Positions 12,150 through 24,102 of a DNA stretch of 64,000 nucleotides are shown piece after piece. Numbering within the stretch: position 1 is the stretch's first letter; the number at the start of each line of letters is the position of its first letter. Source of the stretch: Piezodorus guildinii. Its lineage: Eukaryota > Arthropoda > Insecta > Hemiptera > Pentatomidae. The DNA is taken from the NCBI GenBank assembly GCA_023052935.1, contig CM041298.1:57468217-57532216 (forward strand), written 5' to 3'. The translations under genes were made by a program, and so were the position numbers. The notes beneath the pieces were generated by a model, which was given only the letters and a program-made list of their open reading frames with translations, was not told the DNA's origin and did no database searches.

Positions 12150-12390
12150 TACCAGAGAAACCATGAATGTGAGAGGGTATCCTATTCCACAAGAGCTCCT
12201 ATATTGAACTTTTTCTATCATAAACTAATCCCACTGTAAACACTAAAATGGACACTACAGAAACACGGACGACATATCTCGCACGCGATGCCGAGTTGAG
12301 TGGAAGACGGCATAGTCTTCGGGACGTTCTAGCCTCAATAAAAAAAAGTATCAGTAAAAATACACCTATCTTGAAACCCCCACCCATAAA
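12150..12390 (-). pseudogene. Degenerate CR1-like LINE C-terminus (probable)
   Basis: On the minus strand, across frameshifts and stops, the order HSTRHRVRDM, YDRKSSI and LLWNRIPSHI follows the C-terminal layout of the CR1-like ORF2 at 38160 (HSTRSRPSDL, then FDRSFLIRSSILWNSIPSSI). An ATG at 12387 opens a 62-codon frame whose start (GGGFKIGVFLLILFF) mimics a signal peptide. A GTAAGT donor-like site lies at 12147-12152. The LINE alignment explains the region better than a host exon does. Confidence 0.4.
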
Positions 12391-12419
12391 CCGTTAACGA
12401 TAAGAGCTCAGTAAATTAT

Positions 12420-12700
12420 TGCATTATGTAATTAATTATGGAGGTTTGGAGTGAGATGGCTGCTATCAGAAGATATCTCTGGGGAATACAGTCACAAACA
12501 GTTTCAAGGTTTTTTACGGACACTTATCGAGAAGACAGGTTGATAAGGATGGCAGGTGGTTTGCACCTACGAGCCTGTCTGAGTTGTGTTCTATCAAAGT
12601 CTGCGATGAGTTAGCGAACAAGGAAATCGCGAATGAGTCATTACTAAAATGACTAAACCAACAAGAGAAAAATTTAACCTCATTACTATTATGAAGGACA
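12420..12700 (+). pseudogene. Unidentified degraded coding-like segment
   Basis: The plus strand carries a GC-richer block with a protein-like frame around 12535-12660 (KDGRWFAPTSLSELCSIKV, then CDELANKEIANESLL), followed by stops. No upstream ATG or splice acceptor is convincing. I do not recognise the family. It could be a fragment of a host gene copied into the region or of an unlisted element. Confidence 0.3.
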
Positions 12701-12809
12701 TTCATGAATTTGGCATGTTCAACTATTAAAACAAAATCATTATTTCCATTATTATGTATTTTATATAAGATAATATATTTATATTATCTGTATAAACAAA
12801 TTTTTATTA

Positions 12810-13012
12810 ATATAATTTATATAATATAATTTACGTTACGTAAAAAATTACGTTTCTGAGCTAAATGTCCCACCCACGTACACACTCAAATGATTATTTA
12901 AAATAAAGGTTTATAATAAAATATTAAGTTTTTGTTTAAATTACTATATCATCAGGTATTTTTTTTTAAATAAAAGCTTAAAAACTACACGAATTACACA
13001 AAAAAATAGTGA
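12810..13012. repeat. Dispersed duplicate pair, copy 2
   Basis: Matches 11290-11500 in direct orientation. It is followed by a further short duplication within this area: CACCTATATTAACAATCAT at about 13027 resembles CACCCATATTACTAACCAT at about 13488. Confidence 0.75.
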
Positions 13013-13654
13013 TTATATTATATTATACACCTATATTAACAATCATTCTCATTTCGGAAAATAAATTCAGCTTAATAAATAATTCTCCTCTTTTAACTTT
13101 AAAGTTAAATATATATGTTTTCATATTATACTGTTAAATTTTTGCACTTTATATGAAATGAAAGAAATGATACATTCATCACACAAATGTCACTTACAAC
13201 CCTAATTAAAGTAAATTTTAAAAGTAAAAAAAAATGTTAAAAATTAAATATTTCTTATATTTTTATATAAAATAGTTTTTTTTTTTTTATTAACAACTGA
13301 ATCATCTATTCTTTATTTAAAAAAATATAAATAAATAAAAACTGGTATGAAGACATTTATTTTATATATTGTAATATAATAATACAAATTATCATCCGCG
13401 ATAATCTCTTAATTTTATAATGATAAGAATTTATTCATTCTCAACTATCTTCTAAAACTTAATATACGGAATAGTTTTTCTAATGTACACCCATATTACT
13501 AACCATATTAATTCCGAAAAATAAATTGTACATAGTAAATGTTTTTCATATTTTGATTTACCATTATTTTACATTATGAATTTTAAATTAATAATAATTA
13601 CAGATCGGCTGGAGCAAGAAAGTTTGAAAATTCGGCATTAGGGCTCTGTCATAT
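13013..13654. other. AT-rich sequence, nothing recognised
   Basis: Apart from the short internal duplication noted for the preceding feature, nothing is recognised. Confidence 0.4.
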
Positions 13655-13965
13655 TTTTTCAATAACGATAAACATAATTTGATAACCCGTGAGGTCTCCT
13701 GTGGTGTAATTATTATAATAACAGCCTCCTATACTCAAGGTCACGTGTTCGAACCCGGCGATGGCCATATGATTTTTTATTGGGCGTAAAAAAAATACGT
13801 GGTTGTGAGGTTTTTCGGAGGGGGCGTAAAATGGGGGTCCCAAGCCGGTACGATATTAGGTACTCGTTATAAATCCCTATTATAATTCAACCTGTGTAGG
13901 CATAATTTAGGGATCCCACTGTAGCATCGTAAGATTAGCTACAAAGAATATGAAATGACGTTAAA
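13655..13965 (+). mobile_element. SINE-1 copy (diverged)
   Basis: A tRNA-like head contains a B-box-like GGTCACGTGTTCGAACCC. The body blocks follow in order: GGTCCCAAGCC, GATATTAGGTACTCGTTATA, GGGATCCCACTGTAGCATCG and a terminal TGACGTTAAA leading into an A-rich tail. The order is the same as in the better-preserved copies at 34665 and 59620. No protein is encoded. Mobilisation would need a LINE partner, and none with a matching tail is seen here. Confidence 0.75.
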
Positions 13966-14907
13966 AAAATAAATGAAGACCATTAAATTTATTTTTATTA
14001 TTTTTTATTATTATTTTTTTATTATTATTTATCATAATTTCCGAATATTAGTGTAAAACTGGAATAATTATTATTTTAAATAAAATCCATGAAACTTAAT
14101 ATGGGAAACATTATTATGGAAAAAATCGGACTATTTTTATGACTTAAAAAAAAAATACATCACAAAGTCACATACATCTCACATCAAACAAATCATCAAT
14201 CATATAGATAAACTTACACTCTATTCAATTAATTAGTTTTTTTTTTTATCCTCCATTTATGGAGGATAAGAAAAATAAATTAATTAGTTATATCTATTAA
14301 TGAAAAAATACATATTTTGTTTTGCTTGAAAGTAAAAAAAAAAAAAAATTAACGTATATTTCAACATCAATAAATTTGAGTTGGCGTTTTTTTTTCGTTT
14401 TGATTGAAAAATAACTTCCCTCCTCCATGCATCGTTCAAGGCGAGCTTGTTTTTCATCACTTCAAAAATAAAAAGACCATTGTAATTTATCTAACTAATG
14501 AAAGACTGATTGTTCTTAACGTCAATAGAATATCTCTAATGTTGTATTTTTTGTTTCGTTTTTTTTCCTTAATTTTAATTGTCCTATTTTTATCAGAGAA
14601 AACAATTTATTTCCAATAGAAGAGCAAATTTAAACATATACATTATTGTTGATTATTATGGCGAAAAGTATTTTTAATAATTTTCATAAACATTTCGTTG
14701 TTCTGTTTTGTTTATTCAACATATTCATGGAGCCGCTTGTTTGCTTGATCTATACATTGTTTGTTTTAGGTGTTTATCTACTACTTATATTTTAGAGGTA
14801 TTCATTCGAAGTGACTTTAAAAGGAATGCTCAAATTTTCAAAATAAGGCGTTCTGGCTCTAACAAGTGATTGATTGTCATAGCTAAAATAAATTATAAAG
14901 ATGGAAA

Positions 14908-14909
<2 letters not shown>
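13966..14909. other. AT-rich sequence, nothing recognised
   Basis: Includes TTA/TTTTA-rich low complexity at 13985-14030. The plus-strand open frame 14404-14619 has no recognisable domain and reads like random hydrophobic sequence. Confidence 0.4.

Positions 14910-14987
<78 letters not shown>
14910..14987. repeat. Poly(A) plus (AT)n tract
   Basis: A run of about 30 A followed by about 40 bp of AT dinucleotides. It could be the tail of an unrecognised retrotransposed copy lying to its left. Confidence 0.8.
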
Positions 14988-14989
<2 letters not shown>

Positions 14990-15419
14990 GATTTACATGT
15001 AACCTAAAACTATTCGCAAGAAAATCCATAGGTTTGTTACTTTAAAGTAGTGATAAATAATAAATATAAGATGTGCTTTTATTCTGAATTTATTTATTAG
15101 GTGTCCAAGAAGAAGTAACTTGTCACTTAAGATTCAAGAGAAAATTGTATTAGATATTTTTATTTTTGACCTTCGATACAATGATTACAAACAAGTTTTA
15201 TTGGTATTCTATCTTTTATAAATTAAAGGCATAAAACTTGTTAAATCGGCCGCCATTTTGAAACGATATGGCGGTTAGTAATGTTGAGTTAAGAGGATCT
15301 TTATTAAAAGTATAATTTCAAGTTAAATTACAATAATAAGAGATTATACATAAAGTCGGTGAACGTTTCTTTTCTGATTTAATTGTAAAATACATTCGTA
15401 GCGTTTTTTATTGCCGATT
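14988..15419. other. AT-rich sequence flanking mariner remnant
   Basis: No gene is seen. TTAGGTGTCCAAGAAGAAG at about 15098 could be a mariner-type terminal inverted repeat, but no matching partner was confirmed beyond 15900. A short palindrome (CCGCCAT to ATGGCGG) lies at 15250-15275. Confidence 0.3.
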
Positions 15420-15760
15420 TCATTAAAAACTTCAGATTCTTGTAATTTTTTTTTAATCCATTATATATGACCTATTTTGATCTATTACGTGTTTCCATCT
15501 TTCAGGTAATTGTTTGAATCTCATAATCAACAGTTGAGGGACGACCCGAGCGCTTTACGTCTTGTAAGTCAAAATTTCCGATTCTGAACCGATCAATCCA
15601 CTTACGGACGGTGCTTCCTCCTAAGGCAACATCGCCACACACATTACAAATTTGTTTAACCTTCTATGAAGCAGATTTTACTTTTCGGAAATAAAAAATG
15701 ATTAAATAACGAAAAGGAATTTTTTTTCTCTTCCATTTTTTGCAAAATACCTATTGAAGA
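15420..15760 (-). pseudogene. Mariner transposase deletion derivative
   Basis: On the minus strand a mariner N-terminus and helix-turn-helix are readable: KKEF-like start, LIIFYFRK, GGSTVRKWIDRFRIGNFDL, then the GRPS linker at about 15530. This runs almost directly into the C-terminal mariner ending LPERWKHVIDQNRSYIMD and a stop. The central DDE catalytic core (normally about 200 residues) is missing, and the readable pieces lie in different frames. This is a typical internally deleted, non-autonomous mariner copy. It belongs to a different subfamily from the mariner pieces at 54458 and 57944. Confidence 0.8.
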
Positions 15761-17444
15761 TAAGGAATCTCGTTCGAAATTGATGCATAAAATCACCTTA
15801 ACCAGTCCTTTATTATAAAATATGTAAAAATTTTTGACCAAGTAAATATGATTTTATGAACTTATATCACAACCAAATGTCACTAGCTATTTTGTCTCCC
15901 TTTATTTTCAAGGACAATTTTTATTATGTTAAGCCTATACAGTGCCAGATAATTTAGAGTGTCTTAAATATTAAACCAATTCTGAATGGTTGTATGTTTG
16001 GGCGCCATTAAAAAAAAATAATAAAATAAAATCATTCGGGAAATAAGCTTTTCAACATCCTCAATTTCTCGATCATTTTAAACATGATAATGGTGATCAT
16101 TTTTCACAAACTCAATGGAAACTAGTAATACAATAAACTATAAATTTACTGGACGTCTTGAACAATCAGTACATAAGCCTAATATTAAAAGTATTTTCAG
16201 TAATGATCTGAGCTATTTAATTGTTAATTAATTAATCATAATAGTCTATTTCCAGTGCTGGAAATGGTTAAGTATGGTCACGTCCAGGAGTGACCTCGAG
16301 AGAGGCAGGAAACCACTCGCCTCCGGTCAGGCGAACTATCGCCAAAGACACTCGCTCCGAAAACATCGCAATATTCAAGAGCTATAAGTATGACAATAAT
16401 TATTTTAATCGTTAAAATAATTAATATGCAAAAATCAGTGATAATCAAAACTCAAAAACACCATGGGCTATTAACAGGTGTCAACACATTAAAAATCCCC
16501 CTCCCCCCCCCAAAAAAAGTATATTATCTTCAATTCTTACTTCAAACAATCAATGCACAAGCAATTAAAAATAAATCTCAAAAACAACTTGATGAAAGTA
16601 ATTTTACTAAAAATGTTATTTTATATTAAAAAAAAAAACTGTTTCAAAATAAATTCATTATAATTATCAAAATTGAAAAGAAAAAAAAAACAATAAAAAA
16701 AAAAACGCCCCCACGTCATAAAATGAATATAGAAAACATATGTTTAGTCACCATAAAAATCACCTTTAATACATACTGAAAGATTCATCCTCAATTAAAT
16801 AATAATAATAAAAAAAAAGACTTATCATTTACAATAATCAATTATGATTTTAAGTTTTTGGTCAATCCTTATTTCGTTTGACGACTTTTAAGTTAACAAA
16901 AAAAAAGGTGTTTTAGGGTTTTCTTGGCATGGAAACCAAGGATATATTTAGCAACATCAAACTTAACTCAATTAAACAAGAGAGGTTTTTTATCTAGTCT
17001 TATTTTTTATTATCATTCAAGAGAATCTACTCATTAGCCATTTATTAAGGATGAAAAAACTAGTGTCGGTTGAAAGTTAAGGCATTATTTTTTCTTGAAA
17101 ACGCATTTCTTGAATTTTGAACAGAAAAATTCAAAAATGCATTTTTTCTTTTTTTCTTATTTAAATGTCAAGTATTATTGGAATAATTTTTCGTTTTTCT
17201 TACATATTATGATATATGAATATTATTGTGTATTTTCATAATATTATATAGGAATACATTACTTAGAATTTTATTTTCTTAATATACATGACTTTTTGTT
17301 AGTTATTTACTACCGGAGGAAGAGTAAAACGAAAATTATAGAACGTTATTGGATGTTAAAAAAAAAATAATAATAAAATACCTTAAATTTTACTCATATT
17401 AATTTAGTAGAAAATATTTCGAACCTAAGAAAATTATAAAGGCG
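15761..17444. other. AT-rich sequence with one GC-richer patch
   Basis: A GC-richer patch at 16245-16380 is unassigned. The rest is A/T low complexity, including a C-run at 16501-16511. The plus-strand frame 16390-16629 overlaps simple sequence and is not supported as a gene. Confidence 0.35.
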
Positions 17445-17580
17445 AACCTTCTTGGGCACACCCTAAAATGGGGAAAAACTTGGCGGCTTAGGGTGAACTC
17501 GGCCTAATTACCTCATTGTAGGACCGTTGGCCTAGAAAAAGTACGAATCTCTTTATGTAGGTGTTGTAAGGTACAGGTTA
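17445..17580 (+). mobile_element. SINE-2 fragment
   Basis: Shares ordered blocks with the copies at 26195-26370 and 26945-27180: CTTCTTGGGCACACCC, AAAATGGGGAAAAA, TGGCGGCTTAGG, CTCGGCCTAAT.ACCTCATTG and CCGTTGGCCTAGAA. The tRNA-like head is missing. It encodes no protein. Confidence 0.65.
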
Positions 17581-20383
17581 AGCAAAAACTATCTTAAAGT
17601 GAGTTGTTTATGACAATTAGTTTAAAAACAAAACAAAAAACAAGAAGAAAAGTTTTTATTCCTTAAAAAAACTCATTATCTGTATTAATTTAAACTCAAA
17701 CTGTTCTAACTACGAAGGCAATTAATTATCGGAAATTAGAGTAGAAATAGACATCTGTACGTTTAATAGTACAGCGAGTTCTACGCTGGACTAATTGTGA
17801 ATATAGATGAAATACAATCTTTTTCTGTTTAAATATTGCAGGCATAACATAAAAAAAATAATAAAAACATTTAAAATATACAATTTAATTAAAATAAGTG
17901 GGTATTGGGTATTCGGACGTGGGGAAATTATTTGAGGTAAATCGCATACGAGAAAAAATTTTTAATGCATTTTAATTAATGCATTCATTTCTAAGTAGAG
18001 ACCTGTTTATCAAAAGAATTATGGATATTATAATATCCTATGAACAGCTAAGGATTAAGAATATTATCTGATTAGGAATAATCCGAAAGATTTAACCTTT
18101 CTTTTGATAAACTTTTCCAGAAATTAAAGAAGAAAATAAAATTAATTTTTTCCAAGTTAATTTGTTTTGTTCTGAAAGTCGCGCTGTTTAAAGCATTAAA
18201 CCTCTCACTGATGTAAACACAGGAAGGTAATAAATTCAAGCTAATATGACTGTGTCAAAACAGTGAGGAAGAACTAAATGGGTTTAGGTATATGTTTGGC
18301 AATACCTGTAAGTAGTAATATTTAAAGACAGAAATGTGTACGTCAAAAGATTTAATGACCATTTTATAACTATAATATAGGTTTAGTAACAATTGAAATT
18401 ATAACTGAAGTGGAATTCTCAAGTTAATTATAAGACACAATTAAATTCATTAAACAAATCCCGAAACATTAATATGTAAATATATTTATAGAAAAAAAAC
18501 ATCACCCATTTGCATTTGACATACAAAGTTTTTGAAAATTCCATTTTTCTCTTAAATGTTTCAGTTAACAGTTTCTTTATAATTGACTTCGGAGACCATT
18601 AATATTAATTCCCATTTACATATAATTTTAAACATTATAAATGCTTGACTCATAATGTAAAAACCTTGAATATTGGAAGAGTTGAAATTTAATAGTACAC
18701 AGACTTAAAATGAAACATAAGCTCTGATTAAAAAAATAAAAGAATATTTAATGAGTAAACTTGTAATATTAATTTCTAAAAGGGTTCAATGATGTGTTAA
18801 GTTAAAATCACCATCAGTGTTAATAAAGAATAATTAAATTTATGTATATATAATACTTATTTCTGTATTACAAGTATATAATCAGTGTTGAACAATAGGA
18901 TATAATGAAAATTTAATGGGAAAAACATGATTATTAAGAAGAGAATTTTAAATGACAATTATACAAGTTTACTAAATTTAAAACTATGGATAGAGGAATT
19001 GAAGACAAGAAAATGGATATTTTATGTAATAAATTTTCATATTTAAATTTTGTTTAAGCATGTCTGTTTGGTAAAATTAAAAGTTCAAGATTCTAAATTA
19101 AACATCTTTATCATGATTTAATTGAATAAGTCATGCTTTACAAAATACATCTAACAAATATTTTTCAAATAATCTCAAATCACAAATTTTAACATAACAA
19201 TACAATTATCCCTTGAATTAATGCAAACACTGACTTAAGCGCTGCATAAATAAACATTGTTTTAATTCATTATTATTTAAGGAAAGAATTCTTTTTTATA
19301 TTCTTTAGTATTATAGTGCTATATCTGAGTTATAAATAGGGTTTAACGCTAGTTGTGTGAATGCATAGAGAATAAATTAACATGCAATTATTAAAACACA
19401 CTTATTGATCTTATAAATGATCTGCAAAATTAATCATTGCATTATTTTTTCTTTGCATGGAGTTCACTGATTTAGTGTATAGATAGTGAAATTTCTAGTT
19501 GTGTGATTAGTTAGTAAAATAGTGCTATAGTATATTGAATGTGTTGAAATATAATTGAAATAGGTATACAACTGTTGAGTTTCTATTGAATTGTCATCAG
19601 TTCTTATTGGTGATAACTCATGAAATAATAATATTACATAGTATTCAATGATTTATTTTTTTTGTAAATATTTATTAGTAAATTAACTAGTAAGTTTGAG
19701 TTGTGAATTGGATTAAAAGATAAAATGACAGTTGCTTAAATTAACATAGTATTAGCACTTTTTTGTATATGTTTAAATTGAACCGCCTGATTGTCTTTTG
19801 TTTTTTTTTTCTAATTATGAAAAACAGGTTAGTAGATAAATTTAATGTTTGATGTATTTAATTATAATATGTTTATTAAACTGCCTATGAGAACTTATAT
19901 ATCAGTTATGTAATATTATAATAAAAATATAATATTTTTATTGAACTGTCCTGTTTATTTTAGTAATAAACGTATGGAATTTCAAAATTATTAATTACTA
20001 GGTTACTAAAAGAGATGTGTACTATTGAAAACATTTGATTTACAAAGATTTTTGAGTTATCAAGTAGAATTAAATGGTACATTACCAATTTTATGGCTTG
20101 TTTAAATCTGTTAGGTTTTTTTCTTTTTGTGTTAAAGAGGATGAAAGATTAATTTGTTGGTATTGCAAGTGTAATTTGGCAACTGAACTGTCACCACTTT
20201 ACTATATTTAAAGGAGGGTTTGTTTATATGATATTGTTGATTTCCTTGGCCAAAGAGTGAAGATGTGTTAAGTTTCTGGAAGTTTTATGTGTATTATGTT
20301 AAATATAATATTTGTATACTAATGTCATAAACATATAACATGTCCATGCATATCTCATTAGCAATATTAACGTTTTTACTTAC
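17581..20383. other. Repeat-poor AT-rich tract, intron-like
   Basis: About 2.8 kb with few recognisable repeats and no sizeable frames. If the candidate exon at 20384-20476 is real, this is the start of its downstream (minus-strand) intron. Nothing else is recognised. Confidence 0.35.
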
Positions 20384-20476
20384 ATCGTTTGTTATGTTAT
20401 GTCCCATTTCCTCGGGGACGGCTCCTTCTCGGCCGCCTTGTTCGATTCTGTTGGCGATCGGAATCGTGGAGCCGTT
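20384..20476 (-). CDS. Candidate internal coding exon, unknown gene
   Basis: A 93-bp GC-rich island in DNA that is otherwise strongly AT-rich. On the minus strand it is preceded by an acceptor-like tract (TTATTTTTTGCC to GTGTCTCAG) and followed at once by a consensus donor (GTAAGT at 20378-20383). Read phase 0 to phase 0 it encodes 31 residues (NGSTIPIANRIEQGGREG, then AVPEEMGHNITND), with no stop. A stop lies just upstream of the acceptor in the same frame, and any initiating ATG must be upstream or the internal Met. I do not recognise the protein. The combination of GC shift, acceptor, donor and open frame is the best evidence for a host gene in this window. Confidence 0.45.
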
Positions 20477-21260
20477 CTGAGACACTTTAATGGCAAAAAA
20501 TAACACAACCACTTTCAGTAATTACGAAAAAAAAAGAACGAATTTCAAAACTGCTAGCTCAGTGTATCTTGACACCGGGCAAACAGCATTACTCGAAATA
20601 TTCCCGACTTAGAATTTTAATACCGAATTTCAAATATAAAATTTCTGGACCCTCTAGATTACGAACCGGCAGATTAATTGATGTAATTGTTTATGTTTGA
20701 CAGATGTGTTCCCCTCAAAGGCCAGACTAGTACTGAAGAAGAGGAGAGACGAGAATCATGTGTTCGCCGGTCGATGGAAGCCGGTAGGCAGGAGTGGGGG
20801 GAGCGTTTTCGAATCCTATTGGTGCAGAGCTTGTTGCATCAGCTGATCACTTCAGGCCCTTGGCAACACGGTTCATAGTCACTTATCTGCTCTTTCTTCC
20901 GATTTTTAATCCATTTTCTCTTTTAATTCTTACCTATAATGCCTCCACTCAACACCTAGCACTAAACCTCAAAAATATTTAAACAAATATCAAACAAAAC
21001 AGAATAACAAATATAAAAAACGTCCAGGTCGATGACCCAGTGTTAGCTCACCTTCAAAACCTTGGTTCCAGGGGCTTTGGAGTATTACTATACTCTTTAG
21101 TCACACTTAGGCAACGAATATTTTCACCGCTTTGGTTTTCAGGCGTCCGGCCAACAACCTATTTCGGACTCATTCTCATTTTATTCTGTTGCCAAACATT
21201 TATAATTTAAACTCGTAGTCATATTAAAGCTGCTAAGATGTGACTGAAGTCACATAACGT
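20477..21260. other. GC-elevated unassigned region
   Basis: GC is visibly higher at 20690-20880 and 21020-21180 than in the surroundings. It lies upstream of the candidate minus-strand exon, so it could hold a promoter, 5' exon or unlisted repeat. Plus-strand frames here (20687-20878 and an overlapping one) lack recognisable features. Confidence 0.3.
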
Positions 21261-22494
21261 AAGCTCAACGAAATAAATGAATAAAAGAGTGAACTAATTA
21301 TTATAAGGGATCCAATATAACGTATTAGAAGTTTTTTAGAAGATTATTTAATGTTATAAACTTTTAACAAAAATATTTTCAACTACTTCTTCATCTGCTA
21401 TTACTATAAGATTATAGTTAGATATGAAACTATATCAGTAGATTCCTTTTATTTGAGGAAAAACCTGAATTTCATATAACACATCCTTGTACAGTCATTG
21501 GCCTTTAAACAATACGTTTCTTACAAAAGGGGAAGTTACACGATAGTAGTTTCAGTGATATTACTTTCATGATTATAGTAGGGGAGGAATGAGATGTTAT
21601 TACATCAAATATTACTTTTAAAATAAACATTTTCAAGCTTAAAAAGTACTAATTGGTCTTTTTACAGTAAAACAACCAAAATTAAACAAAATAAAGAGTA
21701 TTTTAAATAAGTTTGATAGTGGAGTACTATCACGATTGAGGATATCATTGCCCTTAATTATTAAATCCGAGAGCTTCCATTGGTTGTAATGATAATTTTT
21801 TTTTTATTCTTAATTTTTAAACGTCACTTATTTAATAGTTCAATATACATTTATATTATAAGACAAACGATGAACAGTTATCAGAAAAACAAGTGACGAT
21901 CAACACAATCTCTAGATGATCTGTTGGTTGTTTTTTTCCAATTGAATGAGATATTGTACGTACAGTGAGTGACTCTGTCATAATAATGCGAAACCTGGTT
22001 TATACTATTCTACTTTTCTATTTGTTTAAATTATAGTATAATTAGTATTATACAATATTTTTTAATTTTAAGTTATTCAAAACAAGATTGAGATATTAAA
22101 AAAATATAATCCCCCAGAATCAAAGACTTTTTACTTATTTTATAATCAGAAGTGAACAATGCATCCTTTTCTCTCTGACCTTCTTTCTTAGGATTTCATC
22201 AGACATTTTTTATTATTTTATTACAGCAATGAAAAATTAATAGGTATAGGTTATGTTGGATTGATAATATTTTTAGAATGATTAAAAAACACGTTTACAT
22301 CATTTTGACAGAGGGTTAATACTGTAATTCATTTTATATACCATTCTGCGTAATGAGTATTTTTTTTTTTTATGCTTAAATAAGTTGCAAGCTGTACCCC
22401 GTAGTGTTGGTGATGAACTTCATTTTTTAAAATAAATTATATGTATAATATTTTTTCCTTTGTGGGGGAAAAATAAATGTGACATTATTTTTTA
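21261..22494. other. AT-rich sequence, nothing recognised
   Basis: No gene, exon-like island or repeat family is recognised. Confidence 0.4.
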
Positions 22495-22550
22495 AATTTA
22501 AATATAACGACGTTTCGACCCAAATATGTGGTTAATCATCAGGTAATCGA
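22495..22550 (-). ncRNA. Hammerhead-like core, Penelope-type repeat remnant
   Basis: On the minus strand CCTGATGA (22536-22543) is followed by a stem II-like segment (AACC to GGGT) and GAAACG (GAAA at 22513-22516). This is the spacing of the type I hammerhead ribozymes carried in the terminal repeats of Penelope-like retroelements. No cleavage-site strand or stem I partner was confirmed. It is an isolated fragment without any reverse transcriptase nearby. Confidence 0.45.
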
Positions 22551-23029
22551 ATATTAAGAAATTTGAACTGGGTTGTGTCTGAGTAATGGTGTCAATCTAA
22601 AGAGTTAACTAGCTCTGGTAGATAGCCCAGATGTTTGTTGCGACCCAAATTAAATTTAAAAAAAAATAATACCAGTGAAAACGCAGATTACTTGTTTTAA
22701 AATAAAAATCACAGTGAATTATGTGTGTGTGTGTGTGTGTGTGTATTACTATATCTAATATATACAAATCTAGAGTCAGTATTTGTGGTCGAACTCTCGA
22801 GGTGAATCGGGTGTCCCTATTCAAAAAGAAAAAAAAAATACGTGATTTATTTTATTTTATAGTATTTTATATTTTATAGTAATTTACTCATAACCCTGAA
22901 TGTTTAAACCTTCCTTCCCCCCACTCATCTCTCAGTTTTCTATCGCAGTTTAAGTATTTTTGTATGAACAATATTCAAATTATTTAACCATCGTAAGATT
23001 ACAGTAAAAAAATATTAAATATCAGGAGT
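22551..23029. other. Low-complexity stretch with (GT)n
   Basis: Contains a (GT)11-like run at about 22721-22744 and TTTTA-rich sequence at 22845-22885. No gene is seen. Confidence 0.6.
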
Positions 23030-23305
23030 TACCTGTAGCACCGTGGTTAGCATAAAAGCCTCCTATGCCAAAGGTCCCGGATTCAAAACCCGCTGGTAGC
23101 CCAAGGATTTATTAATTGGAGTAAAAAATTATTGGTTATGCCGTACTTCGTAGGCGACGTTAAAAGGTGGTCCCTAGCCTGTGCGATGTTAAAAATCCCT
23201 ATGCTAATTAAACTTGGATAGGCAAAATTTAGGACTCCCACTGCAGCATCGTCCGATTAGCCAAAGCAGCATAAAGGGACGTTAAATAAATAAACAAACT
23301 ATTTA
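23030..23305 (+). mobile_element. SINE-1 copy
   Basis: Starts CTGTAGCACCGTGGTTAGCA (A-box-like). The B-box-like segment GGATTCAAAACCC follows about 40 bp later. The body has TTATGCCGTACTTCG, GGTGGTCCCTAGCCTGTGCG, ACTCCCACTGCAGCATCGTC, CGATTAGCC and GGGACGTTAAATAAATAAAC. Length is about 280 bp, as in the other full copies. It lacks the TCAGGTACTCG block present in most copies. Confidence 0.85.
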
Positions 23306-24017
23306 ACTATTAATATTAAACCACGTTGGGGGTTTTCATCTGGACTAGAAAAAGAAAAACAGCAGAAAAAAAGTAATAATGAAATAGTTCATATATCAAT
23401 ATAAGTAAAAGGAGAAATAAAAGATAAATATACTTAACAAAAGTATGTAAGGCACTTATAATAAAGTAATTAATTAGTTAGTAGCTGGTTTCTTAAATTA
23501 GTTAATTAGTTAGTTTGTTTGTATTATTTCGTTAATTAGTTATAACAAATGAATTATTTATTATTTGTTTCTGGTTTATTTGTTTATTTAATTAGTTAGT
23601 ATTATTTTGTTAATTCGTTATAACAAATGATTTATTTATCAGTTTATATTTATTAGAGTTATTATTATACTGTTTTTTATAAAATATGTTCTGTAACTTA
23701 ATTTATATTATGTAATAAAAATACGCGTTGTATCGCAAGATGGTACGCGTAGAAATAAATGCACCCATTGCAGGGTCACTGTAATGAGGAAAACCGTAAG
23801 TATGTAAGGCAAGATTAAATGAATCAAAAGCCAGATTAAAAAAAAAAAATAAATAAATAAATAATAATTATAAAATAGAAAATGATGAATGAAAACGGTG
23901 GGTATTAAATAACATTAATTTTGGGTTAATAAAAGGTTGTATGTTAAATAGTTTTTCATTATGTTCTTATCTTTTTACTATCTCTCCCTGCATATTCATT
24001 TCGCGGTCAACTATTGA
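23306..24017. repeat. Local short duplications and AT-rich sequence
   Basis: A roughly 90-bp direct duplication lies at 23500-23650, with TATTATTTCGTTAATTAGTT and TATAACAAATGA-like blocks repeated. The rest is AT-rich with (TAAA)n at 23845-23865. No gene is seen. Confidence 0.5.
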
Positions 24018-24085
<68 letters not shown>

Positions 24086-24102
24086 ATATATATATATAAA
24101 TT
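24018..24102. repeat. (AT)n microsatellite
   Basis: About 80 bp of AT dinucleotide with one internal TTT interruption. Confidence 0.95.

Noticed and set aside
12147..12387. Possible secreted-protein first exon (signal-peptide-like start, GTAAGT donor)
   Set aside because: The same stretch aligns better, in other minus-strand frames, with the C-terminal part of the CR1-like LINE, ending LLWNRIPSHI.
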